Source of the DNA: Candidatus Gastranaerophilales bacterium
Lineage (GTDB): Bacteria > Cyanobacteriota > Vampirovibrionia > Gastranaerophilales > Gastranaerophilaceae
NCBI GenBank assembly: GCA_944326455.1
Contig: CALVEA010000007.1
Span: forward strand, 1 to 64,000
Length of the DNA stretch: 64,000 nt
Reading direction: 5' to 3'
The position numbers and the translations under genes were made by a program. Under the pieces are notes generated by a model. It searched no databases. It saw only the letters and a program-made list of their open reading frames with translations, and was not told the DNA's origin. How positions within the stretch are numbered: the first letter of the stretch is position 1; each line of letters begins with the position of its first letter. Positions 52,159 to 62,044 of the stretch are shown piece after piece.

Positions 52159-53343
52159 TTAACACACTGTAATTTTACCCAAAACAACCCGTTTTTCAGC
52201 TCCGGTGCAGCATGGGAGATTATTCGGAATATTATAATAATTGCAGTACCCGAGAAGAGCAAAAGCCATGACTTCTTTAAAATTGTTGGAAATTCCATAA
52301 TCCTCATGGGTCTTGAGTTCAATCCTTTTAGGCAGATAGCTCCTCAAAAACTTCATCAAAGTTTTATTATAAGCCCCGCCGCCGCCAATAACCACAGTAT
52401 CAATATGAACAGACGGATAAATAAATCTTTCATACGCTTGTGCAATTGTTTTTGCAGTAAGCGCCGTAAGAGTAGTAATAACATCTTGAGGCTCTGCCGG
52501 GGCTGTTTTTAAAATATTTTCTATATACTTATTCGAAAAATACTCTCTTCCCGTAGTTTTAGGCGGGTTAATATAGTAATACTCATCCTGCAAAAGGCAA
52601 TCCAGCCAGCTTTCGCAAACCTGACCAGAAGTCGCAATTTCACCGTTTTTGTCATACTTATGTCCGAAAAACTTTTGAGTACAGTAATCAATCATAATAT
52701 TGCCGCATCCGGTATCAAATCCGAAAGTATCGCACTCATCAGATACAACAGTAACATTTGAAATCCCTCCGATATTTTGTATTGCATAGCTTTTGGAACT
52801 GCCTGCTTCGCCGCCTCTGAGGTTTTCATCACTATTCTTTTCCCTGTATTTTCCTCCTTTACCCCACCATTTTTCATCTGCAAAACACACCAGCGGTGCC
52901 CCTTGTCCGCCGTAAGCTATATCTTTTTCGCGGAAATTTGAAATCACCATACATCCGGTTTCTTTAGCTATAATCGAACTCTCTCCTATCTGGAGTGTGC
53001 TTTTGAGAGAAATATTGTCAATTTTTTCATCATAGGGATAATGGTAAACAGTTTGCCCGTGAGATGATATAAAGTCCGGCTTTCCAAACTCTCCTATTAA
53101 AATATTTGCGGCATCCGCGAAACATTTTCCGACAGCAAAATTAAGCTGACAGAGTTCTTTAATACTTATCTCTCCCCGGAAAGCTTGAAACAGCTTTGCT
53201 CTTATATGTTCCGGATAAGGATGATTTATTCCTTTAAGGAGTTTTACACTCATATCCGGCGCGACTTCGCAAAACCCTGCATCAATTGAGTCGCAGGATG
53301 TTCCTGACATCAAAGCTATAACTGTTTTTGGCTCTTTTTCCAT
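52159..53343 (-). CDS. anmK: Anhydro-N-acetylmuramic acid kinase
   Basis: 394 residues. VIALMSGTSCDSIDAGF is the nucleotide and substrate loop, with FISSHGQTVYHYP, QNIGGISNVTVV, FDTGCGNIMID and VVIGGGGAYN. It converts anhydroMurNAc from wall recycling into MurNAc-6-phosphate. A polar insertion of ~25 residues (KYREKNSDENLRGGEAGSS) precedes the QNIGG motif and is unusual. Its start overlaps the mnmE stop (TAATG). Confidence 0.95.
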   Translation of the reverse strand: MEKEPKTVIALMSGTSCDSIDAGFCEVAPDMSVKLLKGINHPYPEHIRAKLFQAFRGEISIKELCQLNFAVGKCFADAANILIGEFGKPDFISSHGQTVYHYPYDEKIDNISLKSTLQIGESSIIAKETGCMVISNFREKDIAYGGQGAPLVCFADEKWWGKGGKYREKNSDENLRGGEAGSSKSYAIQNIGGISNVTVVSDECDTFGFDTGCGNIMIDYCTQKFFGHKYDKNGEIATSGQVCESWLDCLLQDEYYYINPPKTTGREYFSNKYIENILKTAPAEPQDVITTLTALTAKTIAQAYERFIYPSVHIDTVVIGGGGAYNKTLMKFLRSYLPKRIELKTHEDYGISNNFKEVMAFALLGYCNYYNIPNNLPCCTGAEKRVVLGKITVC

Positions 53344-54677
53344 TATTTACCTATACAGAAATTATCAAAAATATTATTTAGAATATCATCCGTAATCAAT
53401 TCACCTGTAATCTCGTCAAGTGCCAGGATTGCAGATTTTACATCAATTGAGATTAAATCTTGCAGTTCTTTTAACTGCGCACCTAAAAGCGCCTGTTCAA
53501 GAGCTGTCTTAGCACGGGCAAGACAAACCTGCTGGCGGGAATTGGTTACAAACTCCAGATTATCAGGTTCTATGTCACAAACCTGTTTTGTAATGAGTTC
53601 TTTCAGTTCGGCAATTCCTTCTCCGGTTTTAGCGGAAATATAATGCAGTCCGTCTTTTCTTTCCGAAATCAAATCGCATTTGTTTGCAATAACCAGATGT
53701 TTTTTTTCTTGTGCAAGTTCAAAAATCTCTTCATCTTCTTTTGTCATGCCGGCTTGTGCATCATACACAAAAATAACCAAATCTGCATCCTCAAGCGACT
53801 GTTTTGAATATTCAATCCCGATTTTTTCCACTTTGGAAACATCTTCATCTTCACGGATTCCGGCTGTATCAATTAGCGTGACGGGAACTCCTAAATCAAG
53901 AGTTTCTTTTAATACATCTCTGGTGGTTCCGGCTATATCAGTAACAATTGCTCTGTCAAGACTTAAAAGTGCATTGAAAATCGAAGATTTTCCTACATTC
54001 GGGCGTCCGGCAATAGTAACGGAAATTCCTTGTCTCAAGACATTGGAAGTATCCGCATCACGGAGCACGGAATCTATTTGTGAAATTATTCTTGTAAAAG
54101 TTTCTGTAAGATAAGAATACTCCGGCTCGTTTACATCCTCAGGAAAATCAATTCCTGCAGTAATGCGGGACAGAACTTCAAAAATTTCATTTCTTATACC
54201 ATTAATTTTTTCTTTCAATACTCCGGAGAGGTTTTTCATAGAGACTTTTGCAAACTCTTTTGTTTTGGAGTGGATAATATCTGCTATGGCTTCCGCTTGA
54301 GATAAATCCATTCTTTTATTTAAAAAAGCTCTTTTGGTAAATTCACCTTTTTCTGCCATTCTTGCACCGTTTTTTAGTACCAGATTCAGAATATTTCTTA
54401 CTACATTAATCCCGCCGTGGCATTGAATCTCTATTACGTTTTCACCGGTGTAGCTGTTTGGTTCAAAAAACGGAAGCACAATGACTTCATCTATCTTAGT
54501 TCCGTTATCAACAATCCACCCGTGATTAAACTTTCTTGGTTCAAAATTCGGGTTAGTAAAGATTTTCTCAATAATCTCAAAAGCTCTTTCTCCGGAAATT
54601 CTAATAACTCCCACCCCGCCGGTTCCGAGCGGAGTAGATATAGCAGCAATTGTATCAAATTCTTCCGTAATGTTCAT
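53343..54677 (-). CDS. mnmE: tRNA-modification GTPase
   Basis: 444 residues: an N-terminal formyl-THF-binding domain (TPLGTGGVGVIRISG), a helical domain, an inserted GTPase (GRPNVGKSS, GTTRD, DTAG, NKCD), and the terminal FCIGK with the catalytic Cys. Partner of MnmG at 36672 for U34 modification. It is length-typical and first in the mnmE-anmK pair. Confidence 0.97.
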   Translation of the reverse strand: MNITEEFDTIAAISTPLGTGGVGVIRISGERAFEIIEKIFTNPNFEPRKFNHGWIVDNGTKIDEVIVLPFFEPNSYTGENVIEIQCHGGINVVRNILNLVLKNGARMAEKGEFTKRAFLNKRMDLSQAEAIADIIHSKTKEFAKVSMKNLSGVLKEKINGIRNEIFEVLSRITAGIDFPEDVNEPEYSYLTETFTRIISQIDSVLRDADTSNVLRQGISVTIAGRPNVGKSSIFNALLSLDRAIVTDIAGTTRDVLKETLDLGVPVTLIDTAGIREDEDVSKVEKIGIEYSKQSLEDADLVIFVYDAQAGMTKEDEEIFELAQEKKHLVIANKCDLISERKDGLHYISAKTGEGIAELKELITKQVCDIEPDNLEFVTNSRQQVCLARAKTALEQALLGAQLKELQDLISIDVKSAILALDEITGELITDDILNNIFDNFCIGK

Positions 54678-54774
54678 AAGTTAATTATACAGCAAAGGGG
54701 TAAATAGACAAAATTACTTTCAATTGACAAACCATCCTTTGCAAATTAGAATAAAAATAAAGATTTGATATACT

Positions 54775-55344
54775 ATGAGATTTGTTAAATTAATTGCAAA
54801 AATAGCAACATGTTGGATTCTGGATAAAAAACTCAGAAAGAAACTGCGTTATCGTGTGAAAACGCGCCTATACGGTCAAAAAGTTTTCAAAAGAGCCAAA
54901 GCGATAGGTGAGAATTTATATCTTGGCAACTATTGTTCTGTCAATAAAAACACCTATCTTGGTCATGATGTGCACATGAATGGTTTGCAAATCCATGGCG
55001 GCGGAAAAGTCACCATAGGGAATTATTTTCATTCCGGTGTAGAATGTCTTATAATAGCACAGAATCACAACTATGAAGGTAAAAAAATTCCATACGATGA
55101 AGCTTATGTCTACAAAGATATTGAAATAGGTGATTTTGTCTGGCTGGGTTCAAGAGTTATGATTCTTCCCGGAACAAAAATCGGCGAAGGTGCAATTATT
55201 CAAGGCGGAAGTGTTGTGCATGGAGAAATTCCGCCGTATGCTATTGCCGGAGGCAATCCTGCAAAAGTATTTAAATACAGAGATATTGAACATTTCAAGG
55301 AGCTTAAAGATAAAGGGGAATATTATTCTTTGTATTCAGAATAA
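54775..55344 (+). CDS. Hexapeptide-repeat acyltransferase (WcaF/CapG type)
   Basis: 189 residues of the left-handed beta-helix family (IGENLYLGNYCSV, VTIGNYFHSG, IEIGDFVWLGSRVMI, GTKIGEGAIIQGGSVV). The catalytic His is likely in IIAQNHNYEG. It would O-acetylate a sugar of the surface glycan. It is the first gene of the second glycan cluster and has a basic N-terminus (KKLRKKLRYRVKTR). Confidence 0.9.
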   Translation: MRFVKLIAKIATCWILDKKLRKKLRYRVKTRLYGQKVFKRAKAIGENLYLGNYCSVNKNTYLGHDVHMNGLQIHGGGKVTIGNYFHSGVECLIIAQNHNYEGKKIPYDEAYVYKDIEIGDFVWLGSRVMILPGTKIGEGAIIQGGSVVHGEIPPYAIAGGNPAKVFKYRDIEHFKELKDKGEYYSLYSE

Positions 55345-55348
55345 AAAT

Positions 55349-56260
55349 ATGACAGGAAGTAACATTTTTTTAGTATTCAATACAGCATGTTTCGGAGATG
55401 TTCTTTTATGCAATACTCTCTGTCAAAATATCAAACGGATTTATCCGAATTCTAAAGTAGTGATGGTTGTAAACAAACCTTTTCTGGAAGCTGCTAAATA
55501 CCAGAAAGATGTTGATGATGTGGTTGTTTTTGATAAAAATGGAGAACACAAAGGAATTAAAGGAATTCTCAAATTTATTGCAGATTTCCCATATAAAAAA
55601 CCGTTTTGTTCATTTATAACATACACCAGCTGGAAAAATGCTCTGATTGCAAAGCTTCTGGGTTCTAAAAAAGTATGCATTTTAACTGATAATTCAGTCA
55701 AACCGGTACAAAAACGAACAATGGAACTTCTGGTAAAAATTACCGGAGAACCGCTTAGGAACTTACCTATAAGATATATTGTTCAAGATGAGCCGCCATC
55801 AAAGCTGGGATTGCGTTCAGGTGAAAAATATATCGGGCTTTGTACTCTGAGCAAACGTAAAGAAAAAGATATGCCGCTCAAAACTGCCATTGAACTTATT
55901 AAAAAACTTTCTCAAGCCGGATATAAAACAATTTATCTGGGAGCAGGGGATTCTGCAATAAATTATGCTCAGGAACTTGAAAAGGCAGGATGTGATTTTA
56001 TTAATCTAGTTAATAAAACTTCTATTTATGAGATGGCTTGTGTTCTAAAAACATGCCGTGTACTAGTAAGTATTGATACAGGCACTATGCATCTTGGATG
56101 CGCACTTGATATTCCGCTCGTTTCTGTTTTCTACGAAAACAAAATGACCTATTACTGGGCGCCTGATGATAGAATTTATAATGTAAAAGTCATTAAAGAA
56201 AACCAATCCGCCGACAATATTTATGTTAAACTAATGGAACTATTAAATAAGGATAAATAA
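55349..56260 (+). CDS. Glycosyltransferase family 9 (heptosyltransferase-like)
   Basis: About 303 residues: FLVFNTACFGDVLLCNTLCQNIKRIYPN at the start, and the donor-site region SIDTGTMHLGCALDIPLVSVFYEN near the end, typical of GT9 enzymes that use ADP-heptose or similar donors. I place the start at ATG 55349, just after the upstream stop; an in-frame ATG at 55190 would overlap the acyltransferase gene by 155 bp. Confidence 0.88.
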   Translation: MTGSNIFLVFNTACFGDVLLCNTLCQNIKRIYPNSKVVMVVNKPFLEAAKYQKDVDDVVVFDKNGEHKGIKGILKFIADFPYKKPFCSFITYTSWKNALIAKLLGSKKVCILTDNSVKPVQKRTMELLVKITGEPLRNLPIRYIVQDEPPSKLGLRSGEKYIGLCTLSKRKEKDMPLKTAIELIKKLSQAGYKTIYLGAGDSAINYAQELEKAGCDFINLVNKTSIYEMACVLKTCRVLVSIDTGTMHLGCALDIPLVSVFYENKMTYYWAPDDRIYNVKVIKENQSADNIYVKLMELLNKDK

Positions 56261-57148
56261 ATGCCAAAAGTTTCAATAATAACACCTGTTTATAATGGTG
56301 AACGTTTTATCGAACGGTATTTTGATATGGTCTTGAAATTCACTCATAAGGATTTGGAATTAATTATAGTTAATGATGCATCTACAGACAATACAAATGA
56401 GATTATTGAACAAACAAAAGAAAAATTAATTAATAACGGCATTGAATTTAAGTATATTAGACTTGAAAAAAATGAAGGAGCTGCCGGAGCTATTAACCAC
56501 GGATTACAAGAAGTTACCGGAGAATACTTATCTTGGCAAGATATTGATGATATTTATTATCCTGAATGTATTTCTAAATGTGTAGAATATTCTCAAATAC
56601 ATCCTGAATGTAAAATTATATTTACTAAATGCGCAATAGTTAAAGAAGATAATCTTGATGAAATTTTATCAATACGTCCCAGAAAAAAAATTAAGTATAA
56701 AAATCTCTTTTTAGATTATATTTTAGAAAAAAATGACTTTTTTTCTCCGCTTAGATTTGTAGAAACAAAAGCTTTATTCAGCGTGTTAAAGGACAGGTCT
56801 ATCTATGTATCACAAGCAGGACAAAATTGGCAGATGTTTTTACCAATGTTATATGCATACCGCTGGGGATACATTGATGAAATACTGTCAAAATATGTTA
56901 TTTATACACAATCACATTCTCATAGTATAAGTTATAATACCAATTATAATAAACACAAAGATATATTAATTAATACCATTGAACGCATGAACATTCCGAC
57001 ATTCAAAAAAAGATTTTACCAACTTAGGATAAGGCTCAAGTATTTGAGAAAATCAATGAATAAATTACTGAGAATAAGTATCAATTTAAAATACAAAACT
57101 GTTATGATAAACATATTGAATCATAATTTCCAATGGAGGATTAAATGA
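56261..57148 (+). CDS. Family 2 glycosyltransferase
   Basis: 295 residues: IITPVYNGERFIERYFDMVL, VNDASTDNT, SWQDIDDIY (DXD). The C-terminal ~60 residues are basic (KKRFYQLRIRLKYLRK), suggesting membrane association. It starts at the GT9 stop and overlaps the next gene by 4 bp. Confidence 0.92.
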   Translation: MPKVSIITPVYNGERFIERYFDMVLKFTHKDLELIIVNDASTDNTNEIIEQTKEKLINNGIEFKYIRLEKNEGAAGAINHGLQEVTGEYLSWQDIDDIYYPECISKCVEYSQIHPECKIIFTKCAIVKEDNLDEILSIRPRKKIKYKNLFLDYILEKNDFFSPLRFVETKALFSVLKDRSIYVSQAGQNWQMFLPMLYAYRWGYIDEILSKYVIYTQSHSHSISYNTNYNKHKDILINTIERMNIPTFKKRFYQLRIRLKYLRKSMNKLLRISINLKYKTVMINILNHNFQWRIK

Positions 57149-59394
57149 AATTAATAACTGTACCGGAAAAATGCACAGGATGCGGAGCCTGCTTCAATGC
57201 ATGCCCTGTCGGAGCAATTGAAATGAAGGAAAACGCTAATGGTTTTTTGTGCCCTGTTATTAATCAAGAAAAATGTATTGACTGTGGTTTATGTAAAAAA
57301 ACTTGTCCGGCATTAAAAACATTTTCTGAATATTTATCTGAAAAAGAGCCGGATTTTGTATATGCTGCCGGAGCAAATGACAATATCCGAAATTTGAGTT
57401 CTTCCGGAGGAATATTTACCTTGCTTGCTCAAAGCATTTTGTCCGAAGGTGGGTATATCTGCGGAGCTGCTTTTTCTGACGATTTTATGTCGGTAAAACA
57501 TATAATAATTTCTGAAGAAAAGGATCTTGAAAAACTTCGTAGTTCAAAATATGTTCAAAGCGATACAAACACAGTTTATAAAGAAATTGAATCTTTATTA
57601 AAGCAAAACAAACTTGTTTTATTCTCAGGAACACCTTGCCAGGTTGATGGACTTAAAAACTATTTAAGAAAGGATTATGGAACTCTTTTAACTGTTGACT
57701 TATTATGTCATTCAACTCCATCTCCCGGAGTATGGCGGAAATACCTACAAGAAGAAAAAAAAGACAGAGAAATTAAGTCAATTAATTTTCGTTCCAAAGC
57801 TATCAGCTGGAATAAATTTTGTTTTGAAATTAATTATACAAATGGAGATATTTTGCGTGAACGTATTAGAAAAAATTGGTTTACAAAAGCATTCTTAGCA
57901 GACTTAATTTCAAGAAAAAGTTGTGAGGCTTGTAAATATACCTCCACCAAAAGAGTTTCCGATATAACTATTGGCGATTTTTGGAGAATTAGAAAATTTG
58001 ACAGGAAATTAGACGATGATAAAGGTTGTTCTCTTGTATTAACTAATACTCCTAAGGGAAATCTGTTTTTAGAAAAAATAAAAAATGATTTACAATTTAT
58101 CAGAAAGGTTCCAATAGAATATGCTATTAGGGGTAATGTTGTTTTAAATCGACCACATAAACCAAACAAAGATAGTTTGTTATTTTTTAAAAAATTTAAC
58201 CAAATGAGTGTTATTCAGAATATTAAGAATATTTTCTCAAATAAATATGACGGTGTCATTGCTAATCTTTGGGACAGTGCAAATAATTACGGAGCAACAT
58301 TAACCGGTTATGCATTACAACGATATTTATTAGACAAAGGGCTTGATTGCAGACTTCTAAGTATTAGTCCGCAGCGTGCTATGCGTAATAAAAATTCTTT
58401 TGTACGAAAATTCGCGGAGAAAAATCTTTATATAACACAACATGTCAAAAACCAACGAGCTTTATCTAAACTCAATCAATCTGCAGAAATTTTTATTGTA
58501 GGTTCTGACCAGATATTCAAAGCCCATTGTATGAAAAAGTACTTTAATCAGTTTCTGCTTCCTTATACAGATTTTTCCAAGAGAAGAATTGCTTTTTCTG
58601 CGAGTTTTGGTAAAGATTCTTTTGATGCTGATGATAGAGACAAATATATTATTTCAAAATATCTTAAACGTTTTGACGGTATTTCCGTCAGAGAAGATTC
58701 CGGAGTAAATATTTGCAAAAATGATTTTGGAATAGAGGCAGTACATATTCTCGACCCTGTATTCCTTGTAGATAGAGAACAATTCTTGAAGTTTGTTGAC
58801 AAAAACTGTGAAAAATACAAAGACAAACTTGTTTGCATGGTCTTAGATTCTTCTAAAGATTTCCGTCAGGCAATAGATAGACTCTCAAAGGAACTTAATA
58901 CAGAAGTCATAAATATTCTTGGTAAAAATTTATCAATAGAAGAATTTTTAACTGCTATTTATACTTCAAAGTATTTTTTAACAGATTCCTTCCATGGGAC
59001 ATGTTTTGCCATACTCTTCCATAAAAATTTTATTACACTAAAAAATGAAGACCGCGGCAAAGCAAGATTTGATTCTTTGGTTAATACATTCAATATGGAA
59101 GAATGTTTTGTCAGAACTATTAATGAACTTTCCTCATTCAAGTTCAATCAAAACCATGATTGGGAAAAAGTTGAAGAAAAAATTTCTTCTGAAAAACAAA
59201 AAGCTGATAATTGGCTGGCAAAAATTTTGTCATCTCAACGTACAGCAGAAATGGTAGGAAATGAATTTGATGTTATGAAGTATTCAAAAGAGAAATTATT
59301 TAAGCGTAAAATAACAGGCTTTTCTAAAACACAAATAGGAAACAGAACTACTATAAGATTTCTGGGAATAAAAATTAGTTTTAAAAGGAAATAA
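57145..59394 (+). CDS. Fusion of ferredoxin/FrhB-type oxidoreductase and polysaccharide pyruvyl transferase
   Basis: 749 residues. Two 4Fe-4S motifs (C10,13,16,20 and C44,47,50,54) lead into a coenzyme F420 hydrogenase beta-subunit (FrhB)-like domain (SSSGGIFTLLAQ, FSGTPCQVDGL, ITIGDFW). From ~365 the chain is a polysaccharide pyruvyl transferase (GVIANLWDSANNYGATLTGYALQRYL, VGSDQIFK, TDSFHGTCFAI). The pair often occurs as separate neighbours in capsule loci; here they are one chain. The last residues (RTTIRFLGIKISF) match the glycan-cluster tail motif. Confidence 0.9.
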   Translation: MKLITVPEKCTGCGACFNACPVGAIEMKENANGFLCPVINQEKCIDCGLCKKTCPALKTFSEYLSEKEPDFVYAAGANDNIRNLSSSGGIFTLLAQSILSEGGYICGAAFSDDFMSVKHIIISEEKDLEKLRSSKYVQSDTNTVYKEIESLLKQNKLVLFSGTPCQVDGLKNYLRKDYGTLLTVDLLCHSTPSPGVWRKYLQEEKKDREIKSINFRSKAISWNKFCFEINYTNGDILRERIRKNWFTKAFLADLISRKSCEACKYTSTKRVSDITIGDFWRIRKFDRKLDDDKGCSLVLTNTPKGNLFLEKIKNDLQFIRKVPIEYAIRGNVVLNRPHKPNKDSLLFFKKFNQMSVIQNIKNIFSNKYDGVIANLWDSANNYGATLTGYALQRYLLDKGLDCRLLSISPQRAMRNKNSFVRKFAEKNLYITQHVKNQRALSKLNQSAEIFIVGSDQIFKAHCMKKYFNQFLLPYTDFSKRRIAFSASFGKDSFDADDRDKYIISKYLKRFDGISVREDSGVNICKNDFGIEAVHILDPVFLVDREQFLKFVDKNCEKYKDKLVCMVLDSSKDFRQAIDRLSKELNTEVINILGKNLSIEEFLTAIYTSKYFLTDSFHGTCFAILFHKNFITLKNEDRGKARFDSLVNTFNMEECFVRTINELSSFKFNQNHDWEKVEEKISSEKQKADNWLAKILSSQRTAEMVGNEFDVMKYSKEKLFKRKITGFSKTQIGNRTTIRFLGIKISFKRK

Positions 59395-59395
59395 A

Positions 59396-60295
59396 ATGAA
59401 TAAAATAATACCTGTAGTAATGGCTTTTGACAGTAGAATATTGCTTGGTGCTGCTATTACAATAAAGAGCATAATAGACAATGCTAATGAAAACACTATA
59501 TACGACTTTCGAATCTTGCATTCAGACATATCAGAAAAGAACCAGAAAAACCTTAATAAGTTAATCCAAGAAACACCGCACAAACTCAAGTTTCATTACA
59601 TTAACCCTAAAAGATTTGAAGGTGCACCGCGCAATAAAGGCAGCTGGACGGAAATTGTGTATTACAGACTTTTAATACCGGAGATTCTTACAGAATATGA
59701 CAAAGCTATATATACAGATGTTGATGTATTTGTAAAAGAAGACTTGTCAGAAATTTATAATACAGATATTGAAGATTATGAATATGCTGCAGTGCCAACA
59801 TGTAAAACAGCCATTATAAGACAGTACAATCCTAAAAGGTTTTTCCCTGAAAATAAAAATGAGTTGAACTATGCGTCAGGATTTATTCTTTTCAATAATA
59901 AACTTATGCGCCGGGAAAAAATGGTTGACAAATTCTTTGGCACCATAAGAAGTTTTGGCAATCGCCTTGTTTTCTTTGATATGGATACGCTTCATCTTAC
60001 CTGTCACAAAATTAAAGAACTGCCGTTAAAATATTGTGTTTTTGAAACAATTTATGAATATACTGATTTCACAAAAGCTTCTGAATATAAATACCTGACA
60101 ACTGTATATTCTGATGAAGAGATTAGAGCTGCAAAAAATAAACCGGCAATAATTCACTATGCAGGCAAAATGAAAAAACCTTGGCAAAGAAAGTGGAATC
60201 CTTGGTATTACAAAGAGTATTTACAAAAAATTCCTAAGGAACTCAGAAAATTTACTTTTCGAGATATCAGAAAAATTATTTTTTCAAAAATTTAA
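59396..60295 (+). CDS. Family 8 glycosyltransferase
   Basis: 299 residues: VMAFDSRILLGAAITIKSI, YTDVDVFVKEDLSEIY (DXD), ASGFILFNN and the end HYAGKMKKPW (GT8 donor/acceptor motif). It usually transfers glucose or galactose in lipooligosaccharide cores. It starts 2 bp after the previous stop and ends the cluster. Confidence 0.93.
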   Translation: MNKIIPVVMAFDSRILLGAAITIKSIIDNANENTIYDFRILHSDISEKNQKNLNKLIQETPHKLKFHYINPKRFEGAPRNKGSWTEIVYYRLLIPEILTEYDKAIYTDVDVFVKEDLSEIYNTDIEDYEYAAVPTCKTAIIRQYNPKRFFPENKNELNYASGFILFNNKLMRREKMVDKFFGTIRSFGNRLVFFDMDTLHLTCHKIKELPLKYCVFETIYEYTDFTKASEYKYLTTVYSDEEIRAAKNKPAIIHYAGKMKKPWQRKWNPWYYKEYLQKIPKELRKFTFRDIRKIIFSKI

Positions 60296-60440
60296 TTTGT
60301 ATACCTAACCAAAAAGAAACCAAGCTGGGTATATTTGCCCAACACAGCTGAAAGGGGGAAAAAGCAACACATCACCCCTTCCCTCTCCCCAAGGAGAGGG
60401 AGATAAAACAACAGAGAGCTAAAGAACGAAAGGCAAAGTA

Positions 60441-61745
60441 ATGAAACTCAACGAAATAATCAAAGCCGTAAACCCTAAAATCTTAAAAGGAAGTAATGAC
60501 GATTTGGATGTTAATATTTCAACCGATACAAGGACAATATCAAACGGAGATTTCTATTTACCTTTAAAAGGCGCCTCTTTTGACGGAGAAAAGTTCATAC
60601 CTCAAGCAATCGAAAAAGGGGCTGTAGGATGTTTTACCACCTATGCTGAGGTTCACGGTATAACTTTTCAGGTTCCCGATACTCTTGAGGCTTATCTCAA
60701 ACTCGCTAATTACAGAAGAAATAAACTTAATTTTACTGTTGTTGCTATAACAGGAAGTTCCGGAAAAACTACCACAAAGGAGCTTGTCTCATCTGTTTTA
60801 TCGGAAAGATTTAAAACTTTTAAAACCCCCCTTAACCATAATAACGAAATCGGTTTTTGCCAAACAATTTTTGAAGCGCCTGACGATACGGAAGTTCTCG
60901 TGCTTGAGATGGGTATGAGAGGATTAGGAGAAATTGAACTTCTTTCCAAATACTCGGAGCCTGATATTACAATTATATCCAATGTCGGAACGGCTCATAT
61001 AGGCAGACTCGGCTCAAGAGAAAATATAGCAAAAGCCAAATGTGAAATAGTTAAGTATCAGCGCGGAAATACCTTTATAGCTCATGATGATGACCTAATC
61101 AAAAATACAGTAGAATTTTCCGGCGAGAAAATTTACTACTCAATTGAAGATGTAAAAATTTTAGAAAAAACAGCTAATTATTCTAAATTTGAATACAAGG
61201 GAACAGTATATGAATTAAATACCGGCGGGGATTATAATATTGAAAACTCTCTTGCTGCAATTAATGCCGGTTTAAAACTCGGGATGAAAGAAGAAGAAAT
61301 TCAAAAAGGCTTGAAAAAATATCATCCTATTGAAAAGCGCTGGGAAGCTGTAAATGCAGGAGGCTTTGAGATAATAAACGACAGTTACAATGCCAATCCT
61401 GAATCTATGAAAGCTTTTGTTGACACTATTTTTGAACTTTATAAAGATTACACCCTTGTCCTCGCCGATATGGGAGAACTTGGAGAAAATGAAATTCAGT
61501 ATCATAAAGAATTAGGGCAGTATATTAATGAACATAAACTTTTAAACCCTGATTCCGTAATTATTTCAATAGGAAATCTCTCGAAATATATAACCGATGA
61601 AATAAAAAATGCAACCGGCAAGCATTTTACTGATATTGAAAGTGCCGCAAAATATATAAAAAGTTGTGTACCGGCTTCAAAACCCCTGTTTTTAAAGGGT
61701 TCCAGAAGCATGAAATTGGAAAACCTGATAAGCGCTCTTAGCTAA
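60441..61745 (+). CDS. murF: UDP-MurNAc-tripeptide:D-alanyl-D-alanine ligase
   Basis: 434 residues: ITGSSGKTTTKELV (ATP), NHNNEIG, LEMGMRG, and the MurF-typical INDSYNANPESMKA. It adds D-Ala-D-Ala to complete the stem pentapeptide. The leader 60296-60440 holds a CCCTCTCC/GGAGAGGG hairpin repeat near 60370. The ribosome site is weak (AAAGGCAAAGTA). A nested inverted repeat follows the gene. Confidence 0.96.
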   Translation: MKLNEIIKAVNPKILKGSNDDLDVNISTDTRTISNGDFYLPLKGASFDGEKFIPQAIEKGAVGCFTTYAEVHGITFQVPDTLEAYLKLANYRRNKLNFTVVAITGSSGKTTTKELVSSVLSERFKTFKTPLNHNNEIGFCQTIFEAPDDTEVLVLEMGMRGLGEIELLSKYSEPDITIISNVGTAHIGRLGSRENIAKAKCEIVKYQRGNTFIAHDDDLIKNTVEFSGEKIYYSIEDVKILEKTANYSKFEYKGTVYELNTGGDYNIENSLAAINAGLKLGMKEEEIQKGLKKYHPIEKRWEAVNAGGFEIINDSYNANPESMKAFVDTIFELYKDYTLVLADMGELGENEIQYHKELGQYINEHKLLNPDSVIISIGNLSKYITDEIKNATGKHFTDIESAAKYIKSCVPASKPLFLKGSRSMKLENLISALS

Positions 61746-61746
61746 G

Positions 61747-61849
61747 CATGCCTACATCTTTACAAAACTTAATCTCAAATCCACAACATGCAAACATGCC
61801 AGAGACATGGGTTTGCATGCTTTTAGACCATTCAAACCATGTAGGCATG
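61747..61849. repeat. Nested perfect inverted repeats after murF
   Basis: Outer arms CATGCCTACAT (61747-61757) and ATGTAGGCATG (61839-61849); inner arms CATGCAAAC (61787-61795) and GTTTGCATG (61811-61819). It could be a folded 3' end of the murF mRNA or a cruciform DNA site. No T-run follows, so it is not a classical terminator. Confidence 0.7.
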
Positions 61850-61939
61850 GGCATTTAATATACTCAAAACGGCTTAAGGTCAATAGATACAGGAGTTTTA
61901 ATATATGTAAAAATGTGTTTACAATTGAATTGTGATGGG

Positions 61940-61967
61940 TTGTAAATGTGCTCTTAAGCCATATAAT
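61940..61967 (+). promoter_or_regulatory. Promoter of the Cys-rich small protein gene
   Basis: TTGTAA, 16-bp spacer, TATAAT, about 75 bases before the GTG start at 62045. Confidence 0.6.
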
Positions 61968-62044
61968 AGAAGAGTAGTTGAAATTTTAAAAATTCTACAT
62001 TGGGGAATATAAAAAGCACGTGATGTGTATTTTTGGAGGAATCA

